A DNA stretch of 64,000 nt from CAWEHU01 sp963808965 (GTDB lineage Bacteria; Pseudomonadota; Alphaproteobacteria; Acetobacterales; Acetobacteraceae), in NCBI GenBank assembly GCA_963808965.1, contig CAWEHU010000020.1:62001-126000 (forward strand), in the 5' to 3' direction. The translations under genes were made by a program, and so were the position numbers. The notes beneath the pieces are model-generated. The model saw only the letters and a program-made list of their open reading frames with translations. It was not told the DNA's origin and did no database searches. Shown here piece after piece: positions 17,512-25,420 of the stretch (within the stretch, counting starts at the first letter, position 1; the number at the start of each line of letters is the position of its first letter).

Positions 17512-18555
17512 TCAATACATCGAAGTCAGGACGTTCCGGAGGCGCTTCATCTCCTCCAGCGCCCGTCCGGTGCCGAGCGCCACGCATTGCAGCGGGTCTT
17601 CGGCCACGACGACCGGCAGACCCGTCGCATCACGCAGCACCTGATCCAAACGGTACAACAAAGCACCGCCGCCCGTAAGGACAATCCCTTTATCCACGAT
17701 ATCAGCCGACAATTCCGGCGGGGTGTTCTCGAGCGCGACCTTCACGGCCTCCAGAATGGCGCCGACCGGCTCGGCCAGGCTCTCGGCGATCTGCCGCTGC
17801 CCGACCAGCACCTCGCGCGGAACTCCGTTCATGAGATCGCGGCCCTTGACCTCGCGGCAGGGTCCGTCCTCGCCGTCCTCGGGCGGGCAGGCCGCGCCGA
17901 TATCCATCTTGATCCGTTCGGCCGAGGCTTCGCCGATCAGCAGATTATAATTCCGCCGGATGAAGCTGATGATCAACTCGTCCATCTTGTCGCCGCCCAC
18001 CCGCACGCTGCGCGAGTAGACGATGCCGCCGAGCGAGATCACCGCCACTTCGGTCGTGCCGCCGCCGACATCGACGATCATGCTGCCCGAGGGCTCCGTC
18101 ACGGGCAGCCCGGCGCCGATCGCAGCGGCCATGGGCTCCTCGATCAACAGCACGCGTCGCGCACCCGCGCTTTCCGCGCTTTCCTGGATCGCCCGTCGTT
18201 CCACGGCGGTCGAGCCCGACGGCACGCAGACGATGATCACCGGCGACGCGAAGCCGCGCCGATTGTGAACGCGGCGGATGAAGTGCTTGATCATCTCCTC
18301 CGCCACCTCGAAATCGGCGATCACGCCGTCCCGCAGGGGACGGATCGCGGAGATATTGCCCGGCGTCCGGCCCAACATCTGCTTTGCTTCCTCGCCGACC
18401 GCGAGCACCTGCTTCTTGCCGCGCACATCCGCGATCGCGACGACGCTTGGCTCGTCGAGGACGATGCCACGTCCCTTCACGTACACCAGCGTGTTGGCGG
18501 TGCCGAGGTCGATCGCCATGTCGGCCGACATGACGCCGAGCAACCGTGAAAACAT
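17512..18555 (-). CDS. mreB: Rod shape-determining actin homologue MreB
   Basis: Actin-like ATPase that orients the cell-wall elongation complex. The 347-aa product starts MFSRLLGVMSADMAIDLGTANT, with phosphate 1 DLGTANTLVYVKG, phosphate 2 VDVGGGTTEVAVIS and the adenosine motif TGGGALLYRLD. The ATG at 18555 is chosen because it fits the family N-terminus and has GAGAGGA about 10 nt upstream; the frame is open for 17 more codons. It heads the operon; the 191 bp to the divergent gene at 18747 should hold its promoter, and also a GGAAGGC/GCCTTCC stem at about 18614-18637 of unknown role. Confidence 0.96.
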   Translation of the reverse strand: MFSRLLGVMSADMAIDLGTANTLVYVKGRGIVLDEPSVVAIADVRGKKQVLAVGEEAKQMLGRTPGNISAIRPLRDGVIADFEVAEEMIKHFIRRVHNRRGFASPVIIVCVPSGSTAVERRAIQESAESAGARRVLLIEEPMAAAIGAGLPVTEPSGSMIVDVGGGTTEVAVISLGGIVYSRSVRVGGDKMDELIISFIRRNYNLLIGEASAERIKMDIGAACPPEDGEDGPCREVKGRDLMNGVPREVLVGQRQIAESLAEPVGAILEAVKVALENTPPELSADIVDKGIVLTGGGALLYRLDQVLRDATGLPVVVAEDPLQCVALGTGRALEEMKRLRNVLTSMY

Positions 18556-18746
18556 GCGGATCAATCCTCTCGCCACGCCGGCGTCCTCTATCGAGGAGGA
18601 CAGCACCTCGTCGGGAAGGCCGGGCCTTTAGCCTTCCGGCCTGCCGTTAACAAGGGGCGGGCTTGCACAGTCGTGCCGCAATCCCGCCACGACTCTTGCA
18701 CCTTTGGTGCGTTTCCGATCCGTAACCCTGTTGAGGAGAGCCTCTC

Positions 18747-18965
18747 ATGACACGGACAATTCTGGCCGGGCTCCTGGCAGCCAGCATGGCCGTCGGAACT
18801 CGCGGCCTGCGGGAGAGTCCCGGCACGCGGGCGGTAACGGGCGGGCTGATCGGGGCAGGCGGCGGAGCGGCCGTCGGATCGCTGGCCGGCGGCCATGCCG
18901 GAACCGGGGCACTCATCGGTGGCGCGGCCGGTGCGGTGACTGGCGCCGCGACCAGCCCGCGCTGA
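18747..18965 (+). CDS. Small glycine-zipper envelope protein
   Basis: A 72-aa protein with an N-terminal hydrophobic signal (ILAGLLAASMAVG) and a glycine-zipper stretch (GGLIGAGGGAAVGSLAGG, then ALIGGAAGAVTGAA). As written the signal continues TRGLRESPG, but shifting one base over about 10 codons gives LAACGESPG, a lipobox. One extra A at about 18800 and one missing G at about 18817 would explain this. It is therefore probably a lipoprotein like its two neighbours. GAGGAGAG lies upstream of the ATG. Function unknown. Confidence 0.68.
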   Translation: MTRTILAGLLAASMAVGTRGLRESPGTRAVTGGLIGAGGGAAVGSLAGGHAGTGALIGGAAGAVTGAATSPR

Positions 18966-19042
18966 CCCTGACACGGAACGGGCATCATGCCGCCACGTTC
19001 GGGGAGCACGTCGAGGGTCCGGCAATGAGGAGAACTGAAGCA

Positions 19043-19318
19043 ATGAACCGGAAGACCAGGCTGGCGGCCGCCTTTGGGATCGTGGCGCTGGGACTGACCG
19101 CCTGCACCAATCCCTATGACCCAGGCCAGCGCGCCGTGGGCGGCGGCTTGCTCGGAGCGGGCGCGGGCGCGGCCATCGGCGGTATCGCCGGTGGCGGGAA
19201 GGGCGCGGCGATCGGAGCGCTCGGTGGCGGCGCTCTCGGCGCGGCTGGCGGCGCATTGACGACACCGAGCCCGCCTCCTCCGGCCTACTACGCCCCGGCA
19301 CCGGCTTACGGCTACTGA
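19043..19318 (+). CDS. Glycine-zipper lipoprotein
   Basis: A 91-aa lipoprotein with signal peptide and lipobox (VALGLTACTN, Cys near residue 21), followed by a Gly/Ala zipper (GGGLLGAGAGAAIGG, GAAIGALGGGALGAAGG) and a short Pro/Tyr tail (PPPPAYYAPAPAYGY). The ATG at 19043 gives a clean signal peptide; AGGAG lies about 13 nt upstream. It resembles the small zipper lipoproteins common in proteobacterial envelopes. It lies 78 bp after the related 72-aa gene; a strong stem-loop follows it. Confidence 0.78.
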   Translation: MNRKTRLAAAFGIVALGLTACTNPYDPGQRAVGGGLLGAGAGAAIGGIAGGGKGAAIGALGGGALGAAGGALTTPSPPPPAYYAPAPAYGY

Positions 19319-19337
19319 CGCAGGAAAACTTGGACCG

Positions 19338-19384
19338 CCTCCGGATCGCGCGCATGATGGCGCCCGCGATCCGGAGGTCTTTCG
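19338..19384 (+). terminator. Stem-loop terminator after the glycine-zipper lipoprotein gene
   Basis: CCTCCGGATCGCG (19338-19350) is an exact inverted repeat of CGCGATCCGGAGG (19365-19377), a 13-bp stem with a 14-nt loop, followed by TCTTTCG. The T-tract is short. It lies between two lipoprotein genes, 19 nt after the first stop codon and just before the next start, so it may also act as an attenuator. Confidence 0.7.
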
Positions 19385-19388
19385 CGAT

Positions 19389-19679
19389 ATGACTCCCCCC
19401 TGGAGACTGTGGCTGAGGCTGGGTGCGCTCTCGCTCGGGCTCGTGGCTTGCTCAGGCTCGCCCGAAAAGCTTGGGATTACCGGCCCCGGCATGGGCGGTC
19501 CGGCCGCAATGTCCAGCACCGGGGCGCCTCCCGCTCCGGACAGCGCCGTGGGAACCGGCCCCGCTCAGGATGACACGCTCATCCAGCCACCCGGCACGCC
19601 CACGGATTTCGGCAACCGCTACTCTCCGACCGTCGGCCCCAGCTTCGGGACCGATGGCAGGTATTACGGTTACAACTGA
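19389..19679 (+). CDS. Small lipoprotein, function unknown
   Basis: A 96-aa protein with a charged start (MTPPWRLWLRL), hydrophobic core and lipobox (LGLVACSG, Cys near residue 21). The mature part is low in complexity, rich in Pro, Gly and Ser, and ends GRYYGYN, with no motif that I recognise. The ATG is 11 nt after the stem of the preceding terminator-like hairpin. Third of three consecutive small envelope genes. Confidence 0.7.
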   Translation: MTPPWRLWLRLGALSLGLVACSGSPEKLGITGPGMGGPAAMSSTGAPPAPDSAVGTGPAQDDTLIQPPGTPTDFGNRYSPTVGPSFGTDGRYYGYN

Positions 19680-19771
19680 GGCCCCGTTACCGCCTGAACT
19701 CCTGCGAGACGCCCGCCCGTTCCCGTCTTCGTCGTGCTCTGTCTCTCAGCCAGGCTCGATTGGCTCAGGAG

Positions 19772-20840
19772 CTAAGAGGACCAGCACCGTCTCGTCACAG
19801 CAGTCGCGATAATCGCCAGCAGGCCGAATCCCAGTATGCCCAGAGAGCTTGGCTCCGGCACGGCTTGCGCGTCGAGCAGACTGGCCTCGCCCTGGGCTAT
19901 CAAGGCGGCGAGCGAAGTGGTCGGGTGGGCGTAGAAGTAGAGATACTTGTCTTCTGCAAGGATCTCAGCCGTGGTCTGTGTCCTGACCTTGTTGATCCCA
20001 CCTTCGTTGCACACGTGGGTTCCGCCAAACTGGGTGCAATAATCGACGGCCGTTGCGTCCGCGGCGAAGCCGTACGAGGCTGGGATCGGCCAAGATACTA
20101 TCAACCAGGGTGGCTCCATCGAATAGGGTGATATTGACGCCCTCATTCGCTAATGGCGCCAAAGCGGCTTGCAGGGCATCCGTTCCGACATGGGTCTGGC
20201 TGTCGAGGAGGAAGTTGCGCCCGCCGAGGCCAACAAGCGTGTTTATATAGGCCACGATGTTCGACGTGCCTTGGGCGACGCTGATTCCCAGGGGAGTGTC
20301 GTTACCGCCTCCCACCCCGGCAGTCGTGAACGTAATCAGGTCCGAAGGCCCGAAACGCCGCCCCGAGTTCACGAGCGACTGCACTTCTTGCGCAAAACCC
20401 GGAAGCTGAAGCGCGGGAGGGTTGTTGTTGACAGACCCCGTCGTCGCGCCACCGAACGCGTAGTTGGCGACGCTGCTCGTCGGCAGTCCGTAGTGATACT
20501 GGAGTGCGTCGATGATGTTGAGCGCGTTGCCATACCGGCCGGTTGCGCCGACCTGGGTACTGACTGGGTTGAAGCGTAGTGCATTGCCCCAATCGGCGTA
20601 GCTGTCGCCGATCACCGTCAGGCTGCTCCATCGCCCCAAGACCTGCGGCTGCGAATAGAGTGGCACGGATGCTGCGAGCCCGGGATTCTGGGCGAGAAGG
20701 CTGTACACGTCCGGCGATGGCACCGCGGCCACCGACGGCGGGCCGTTCTGTGCGTGAAGGGTCCCGGGTGCGAAGCCTATCGCAGATGCCAATAGCGCCG
20801 AGCCTGCCGTGCTCTTCAGGAACTTTGTTCCGAGCTTCAT
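19772..20840 (-). CDS. SGNH/GDSL hydrolase with PEP-CTERM signal, one-base frame break
   Basis: A second exported GDSL protein. From the ATG at 20840 it has a signal peptide (residues about 1-31, ending LHAQ), VIGDSYADWGNAL (block I) and NYAFGGATTGS. At about 20087 the frame slips at a CCC run; removing one C continues as SYGFAADATAVDYC, then ends in VPEPSSLGILGFGLLAI and an Arg pair, the PEP-CTERM signal. The whole is 355 aa. I do not see the Asp-x-x-His motif as clearly as in the paralogue at 10290; AHPTTSL may replace it. An insertion element sits only about 11 bp upstream of the start codon. Confidence 0.8.
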
Positions 20841-20859
20841 CCTTTACCCCTTTCTTCTT

Positions 20860-20886
20860 GGCGATATTATACTTGCCAAACCCACC
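20860..20886 (+). repeat. Left terminal inverted repeat of the IS1595-like element
   Basis: Starts GGCGATATTATACTTGCC and continues AAACCCACC. The right end (22532-22557) is its reverse complement with one substitution (T/C at position 6) and one fewer A in the A-run. Confidence 0.9.
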
Positions 20887-20936
20887 CGCTACGGGGTAGA
20901 TTTGCCCCACCAGTCCGAAAGTGATGGCAGCGCTGA

Positions 20937-21183
20937 ATGGCTAAGGGAAATACCTGTCCAAACTGCGGCAACCAGACGTTCCATGAAGAAAGAGCGGTCA
21001 GAGTATGTTCTACGCCTACGTGTAAGGCGGTGGGTTGGAAGGATAAACCTGGGAGCCCTGCGGGCCGGAAAGGGGGCCGGGTGTCGCATTTGTAACAATC
21101 AGACTGTGCGCGAAATCTTCAACCGTCCTGACAAGTTTAAGATAAACTACTGCACCACCTGCTATTCAGTCTTTCTTCTTTGA
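20937..21183 (+). CDS. Small four-Cys-pair zinc-ribbon protein (transposon passenger), one-base frame break
   Basis: ATG 20937 opens a frame reading MAKGNTCPNCGNQTFHEE, then RVCSTPTCKAVGW. At the G-run near 21067 the frame ends soon after (stop at 21090s), but dropping one G continues as GAGCRICNNQT, then INYCTTCYSVFLL and a stop at 21183. The 81-aa product would have four Cys pairs (CPNC, CSTPTC, CRIC, CTTC), enough for two zinc sites. It lies inside the IS1595-like element, convergent with the 67-aa gene and overlapping it by 18 bp. I do not recognise the family; no Shine-Dalgarno is obvious. Confidence 0.6.
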
Positions 21184-21369
21184 GTTGCGCTTAGGCTCAC
21201 CTTTAAGCTTCTGCCGCGCGATCACGCCAAGCTTCTCCTTAAAGGCGGATTTGTCCTCGTCGTCGTCCGCGCCCAACTCTCTAGCCAGTTGCACGAACCG
21301 ATCATACTGTGATCGAGTGTCGGGCCTGGGTTCCTGCGGCTCAATCGAAAACTGGCGACTCTTGCCCAT
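21166..21369 (-). CDS. 67-aa charged protein (transposon passenger)
   Basis: The ATG at 21369 is supported by GGAGGT 8 nt upstream. The protein is rich in Glu, Asp and Lys (QYDRFVQLARELGADDDEDK, KEKLGVIARQKL) and ends in a basic tail RNSKKKD. It has no signal peptide or membrane segment and I do not recognise a family. It overlaps the start of the divergent DUF3800 gene by about 8 bp, so the two could be regulated together. It lies wholly within the mobile element. Confidence 0.62.
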   Translation of the reverse strand: MGKSRQFSIEPQEPRPDTRSQYDRFVQLARELGADDDEDKSAFKEKLGVIARQKLKGEPKRNSKKKD

Positions 21370-21682
21370 AAGCGACCTCCGTCTGTTCATAGATGAAGTC
21401 GGCAACTCCGATCTCAAGGGGGCGGCAACAGACCCGAATGTTCGGTTTCTCTCCCTAACTGGCGTCCTAACGAATCCTCGGGCTCACCATGATACGGTAA
21501 TAACGGCTTTGCTCGATAGGGTGAAGGAGTACCTTTCTAGCTACCGGTCGGATGCTCCGCTTATTCTCCATCGCCGGGAGATAATGAGGCGGGAGGGCGT
21601 TTTGCGTGCCTGCGTGACCCTTCCGTCGCATCTGCATTCGATGCGAAGCTTCTCGAAATGATTGAGAAGGCTCCTTATCGAA
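21362..21682 (+). pseudogene. DUF3800 gene, 5' part only, with one frame break
   Basis: The N-terminal signature RLFIDEVGNSDLKG, then VRFLSLTGVL and LILHRREIMRREG, matches DUF3800 proteins, an RNase-H-like family often found with mobile elements. At a TTTT run near 21601 the frame slips; adding one T continues FACLRDPSVASAFDAKLLEMIEKAPY. Similarity stops at about 21680, where the sequence becomes the reverse strand of the transposase gene. More than half of the usual protein is missing. A TTG at 21362 is the only nearby in-frame start; the true start is uncertain. Confidence 0.75.
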
Positions 21683-22491
21683 CTCGGCAACATACCTGTG
21701 CAGATGCCGCTCGGAGCAGTGCTGATAGACGCCCTTCATGCCCCGCTTAAACACGCTGTAGAAGCCTTCGACCGTGTTCACATGCACATCGCAGCGACCG
21801 TATTCACCCGCGCTATGGCGAACAAAGTCATGCTCCGCGAAGTGTCTCTTTATGTGAGCATACTGGCCAGCTTCATCCGTCATCACGTGCGTTCCGCTAG
21901 CGACGTTTGCCTTGATGATAGGAAGGAGATCAGCCGCGCCGTGCCCCCAACGTGAAAGGAGCGCGCACGAGCACCATCCTCTCTACGCTCGACCAGCGTC
22001 ATAACGGCGTGTTTGTGGGCATAACCACGCCGAACCGGCATCCCCTGCTTTTTGCCAATGAACGTCTCGTCAACCTCAACTACCTTGCCGTCCCCACCCA
22101 TCTGGGGAAGAGGCAAGCGTCCGCTCGTCATGGCCTCGCGCAAACGATGCGTGACGAACCAGCCAGTTTTAACTGTGACGCCCAACATGCGGGCCATCTG
22201 GTTGCTGCTGATCCCTTTTTTGCTCGCGCACATCAGGTAAGCTGCCTGGAGCCACTGATGCAACTTGATGTGGCTGAACTCAAACACGGTTCCCACAGTC
22301 ACGCGGAACTGCTTGCGGCAGGCGTAGCACTTATAAAGGCCCGGACGGGTCGCCTTTCCCTGAAGCTTGCTCGCGCGCTTCGTCTCGCCGCAGTGCGGGC
22401 AGACTGAGCCGTTCGGCCAAACGATGCGTTCCAGCATCTCGTAGGCAGCTACTTCGTCCTGGAAGTAGAGTTGGTTGAGGATACTCGCCAT
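21676..22491 (-). pseudogene. IS1595-family (ISXO2-like) transposase, C-terminus missing and one frame break
   Basis: Starts MASILNQLYFQDEVAAYEMLER with an N-terminal zinc ribbon (CPHC at about 32-35 and CYAC at about 55-58), then the DDE-type catalytic region: VVEVDETFIGKK, and after a frame slip at a G-run near 21946, HVMTDEAGQY and NTVEGFYSVFKRGMKGVYQH. The expected C-terminal end after HRYVAEFD is absent; the sequence passes into the DUF3800 remnant. Adding one G to the G-run rejoins the two frames. The missing tail suggests an inactive transposase. Confidence 0.88.
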
Positions 22492-22531
22492 CGCAGGGTT
22501 CCCGATCTACGGTCCTACCCTAGCCCTTGTA

Positions 22532-22557
22532 GGTGGGTTGGCAAGTATAATGTCGCC
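22532..22557 (-). repeat. Right terminal inverted repeat of the IS1595-like element
   Basis: Reads GGTGGGTTGGCAAGTATAAT then GTCGCC on the plus strand, the inverted partner of the left end at 20860, followed directly by the TTCTTCTT duplication. Confidence 0.9.
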
Positions 22558-22721
22558 TTCTTCTTGGCCGACATTCCTCGCATGACCGCGTTAGTTTTAA
22601 CGGCATCCTGCCTCACATAGGCATCCCTTGGAGCCTCTGTCCACGCTCTGGCGAATGGAAGCACTGCTGGGAGGAAGCGCAGAGGGTCCTGACCGACCGC
22701 ACGGCAGAAGGTGGGCCAAGA

Positions 22722-22940
22722 TCACGTGATCTCTTCTATTCTCCGAACCTTTCCCACTATGAAAACGTACGATAAGGCACCAAGAAGCGCAACGGCGCTG
22801 GTATAGAGCAGGCCGCCAAAGAACGAGCCGGTTGCCCCAACCACGGTACCGATCACCATGGTGTCACGATCCCGGCTAGGTTCGCAGCGAAATTGAACAC
22901 GCCTCCAGTCAGCCCCATCGATTTTTTGGCGCGACATCCG
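22722..22940 (-). pseudogene. C-terminal remnant of an MFS (ACS-family) transporter
   Basis: About 65 codons match the last two helices of anion/sugar-acid MFS transporters: GLTGGVFNFAANLAGIVTP, then after a slip at a CC pair near 22862, MVIGTVVGATGSFFGGLLY and SYVFIVGKVRRIE. The first ten helices are missing; upstream sequence is unrelated and then meets a MITE-like repeat at 23017. The stretch 22566-22721 between the transposon and this remnant shows nothing I recognise. Confidence 0.75.
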
Positions 22941-23016
22941 CGATCAGTGTCCATCCAAGGTTAGTCATCCCTTGGCAGCGACTGCGTCGATTTCGCGAAT
23001 CCAAAGGGAGTATCCC

Positions 23017-23745
23017 CTAGACTCGGTTTGGGCTGACTGTGAGCGGCTACCCAACCCCCGTTCGTTCCCGCGAAAGCGGGAATCTCCCGTGTTCTGTGTC
23101 AAGCGGGGCGGATTGAGGCCTGTGGATTTGTGGACAGGTTTGGCTGCCCACAACTCCACGGGCGCTGCATCCATTGCCGGTTGGTTGTCATGCGTGTTTC
23201 CAGGGTTGTTGGTCGCGCATCATGGCGTTGAGCGTGACCAGGATTTTGCGCATCACGGCGGTAAGCGCGACCTTTCCGGGCCGGTGATTGATGCTGGTGA
23301 GGCGCTCGTAGAAGCGGCGCATGACCGGGTTCCAGCGGATCGCGGCGCGGGCGGCGTTGAACAGCACGCGGCGCACGCCGGGCCGGCCGTGGCCGGTGAT
23401 GGCGCGGGATCGGGTCTTGCCGCTGTCGCGGGTGTGCGGCGCGAGCCCGACCAGGGCGGCGATCTCCTTGCCCGAGAGGCGGCCGAGTTCGGGGAGCTCG
23501 GCAAGCATGGTGTGGGCGCAGACCGGGCCGACGCCGATCACGAGAATTTCCCACGGTCTTCAAGACCCATCCAGTCCCGGAGTGCCCGCCGGCGTCCCCC
23601 TCAATAAGCAGGGGGGCCGAACATGCAATCCAAATCCCGCGAAACAATGCCATCATTCATAATGATGAGACCTGGCTCCCCGCCTTCGCGGGGATGAACG
23701 GAATTTTTGCGTTAACGCGTTCCAGTCAGCGTAAAACGAGTCTAG
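23017..23745 (+). repeat. MITE-like dispersed repeat, copy 5, split by an IS110 fragment
   Basis: Left arm 23017-23082 begins CTAGACTCGGTTTGGGCTGACTG up to the first hairpin, and right arm about 23634-23745 runs from TCCCGCGAAACAATGCC through the second hairpin to CAGTCAGCGTAAAACGAGTCTAG. CTAG flanks both outer ends. The two arms together equal one standard copy; about 550 bp is inserted between them within the TTCCCGCGAAAGCGGGAA hairpin region. Confidence 0.85.
23083..23633 (-). mobile_element. IS110-family insertion sequence fragment
   Basis: About 550 bp lying inside a MITE-like repeat. On the minus strand it encodes the C-terminal Transposase_20 part of an IS110-type recombinase, from a GTG at 23541 to the stop at 23188: GVGPVCAHTMLAELPELG, EIAALVGLAPHTRDSGK, RPGVRRVLFNAARAA and TAVMRKILVTLNAM. 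The N-terminal DEDD RuvC-like catalytic domain is absent, so it is a dead remnant left by deletion. Confidence 0.85.
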
Positions 23746-23830
23746 GAATATTGGGCCTCGGCACGGATCTCAGCCGTGGCCCCGCCGCTCCCCCGCTCGC
23801 GAGAGAGGGGCGGGGTGGAGGCGCCGTGGA

Positions 23831-25420
23831 TTAGGCTGAGAGCGCCTGCGGCTCCGTGCGCATCCGCTTCACCAGCAACTTGTTCAACGCGTGGACATAA
23901 GCGCGCGCGGATGCGGTGATCGTGCAGGTATCGGCCCCCTGCCCGTCCACCATCTTGCCGTTCTCCTCGAGCCGCACCGTCGTGCGCGCCTGGGCGTCCG
24001 TCCCCTCGGTGACGGCGCCGACCGAGAACAAGACCAGATTGGCCTCGTGCGGGAAAATGGCGTGGATCGCCTTGAAGGTCGCGTCGACCGGCCCGTCGCC
24101 GCGCGCCGCCGCGCGCTTGGCGACGCCGTCTATCTCCAGTTCGAGTTCGGCATGCGGCTGCACCTTCGAGCCGGAATGCACGTCGAGCGAGACAAAGCGG
24201 ATGCGGTCATGGTCGCGCATCACCTCGTCGTCCACCAGCGCGACGATATCCTCGTCGTAAACGAGCTTCTTGCGATCCGCGAGTTCCTTGAACCGGCGGA
24301 AAGCATCGTTGAGCTGGTTGTCTCCGACCTCCCCGTAACCGAGCGCGCGCAGCTTGTCGCGGAATGCGGCGCGGCCGGAGTGCTTGCCCATCACCAGGCT
24401 CGACTTGTTCCAGCCGACGCTTTCGGGGGTCATGATCTCGTACGTCGCGGCGTTCTTCAGAACTCCGTCCTGGTGAATCCCGAACTCGTGCGCGAACGCG
24501 TTGCGCCCGACGATCGCCTTGTTCGGCTGCACGTCGAATCCGGTAATCGTCGATAGCAGCTTCGAGACTCTCAGGATGTCGGGGGTATGCACGCGAGTAT
24601 GCAGCGGGATCGCATCGTGACGGGTGCGGATCGCCATCACCGTCTCTTCCAGCGATGCGTTCCCGGCGCGCTCGCCGATGCCGTTGATGGTGCACTCGAT
24701 CTGCCGCACGCCCGCGCGCACCGCCGCGATCGTATTGGCGACGGCGAGTCCGAGGTCGTTATGATTGTGCGTCGAGAACACCACGCCATCGGCGCCCGGC
24801 ACGCGCTCGCGGAGCATGGTGAAGATGCGCTCCATATCCTCGGGCAGCGCGTAGCCGACCGTGTCGGGGATGTTGATGGTCGTCGCACCATGCTTGATCG
24901 CCGCCTCGACGCAGCGGCACAGAAAATCCGGGTCCGTGCGGCTGCCGTCCTCGGCCGACCACTCCACGTCGTCGCTGTAATTCCGGGCGAGCGCGACCGA
25001 GCTGGCGGCCAGCTCCAGCACCGCATCCGGCTCCATCCGCAGCTTGTATTTCATGTGCAGCGGGCTGGTGCTGAGGAAAACGTGGATGCGCTTGCGCTCG
25101 GCGGGTTTGACCGCCTCCGCGGCGCGGAGGATGTCGTCGCGCCCGGTGCGGGCCAGTCCGCATACAACGGGTCCCTTGTCGGCGTTTTTCGCGAACAGCT
25201 CGGCGATCGATTTGACGCTCTCGAAATCGCCGGGCGAGGCGATTGGGAAGCCCGCCTCCATCACGTCCACGCCCAACTCGGCCAAGGCTTCCGCCATCCG
25301 CAGCTTCTCGTGGAGGTTCATCGAAAAGCCCGGCGACTGCTCGCCGTCGCGCAGCGTCGTGTCGAAAATGATGATGCGATCATCGTCCAGCTTGCCGAAG
25401 CTGGGGTGCTCGATAGGCAT
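23831..25420 (-). CDS. leuA: 2-isopropylmalate synthase
   Basis: Condenses acetyl-CoA with 2-ketoisovalerate, the first committed step of leucine biosynthesis. The 529-aa protein has the HMGL-like catalytic barrel with FDTTLRDGEQSPG near the N-terminus and the metal-binding HNHNDLG in FSTHNHNDLGLAVAN, a mid region GIHQDGVLKN, and a C-terminal LeuA regulatory domain of about 130 residues for leucine feedback. ATG 25420 is preferred (GAGGG about 12 nt upstream); another in-frame ATG lies at 25456. No leader peptide with Leu codons was found. Confidence 0.96.
   Translation of the reverse strand: MPIEHPSFGKLDDDRIIIFDTTLRDGEQSPGFSMNLHEKLRMAEALAELGVDVMEAGFPIASPGDFESVKSIAELFAKNADKGPVVCGLARTGRDDILRAAEAVKPAERKRIHVFLSTSPLHMKYKLRMEPDAVLELAASSVALARNYSDDVEWSAEDGSRTDPDFLCRCVEAAIKHGATTINIPDTVGYALPEDMERIFTMLRERVPGADGVVFSTHNHNDLGLAVANTIAAVRAGVRQIECTINGIGERAGNASLEETVMAIRTRHDAIPLHTRVHTPDILRVSKLLSTITGFDVQPNKAIVGRNAFAHEFGIHQDGVLKNAATYEIMTPESVGWNKSSLVMGKHSGRAAFRDKLRALGYGEVGDNQLNDAFRRFKELADRKKLVYDEDIVALVDDEVMRDHDRIRFVSLDVHSGSKVQPHAELELEIDGVAKRAAARGDGPVDATFKAIHAIFPHEANLVLFSVGAVTEGTDAQARTTVRLEENGKMVDGQGADTCTITASARAYVHALNKLLVKRMRTEPQALSA

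Larger units (their letters stand above)
20860..22557. mobile_element. IS1595-family-like transposon with passenger genes
   Basis: A 1698-bp element. Its ends are inverted repeats starting GGCGAYATTATACTTGCC, and it is flanked on both sides by TTCTTCTT (20852-20859 and 22558-22565), an exact 8-bp target duplication, which is the length known for the IS1595 family. It carries a zinc-ribbon protein gene, a 67-aa protein gene, the 5' part of a DUF3800 gene and a transposase of the IS1595 (ISXO2-like) type. Transposase and DUF3800 are both cut at a shared internal junction near 21676-21682, so the copy is probably not autonomous now. Confidence 0.9.
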
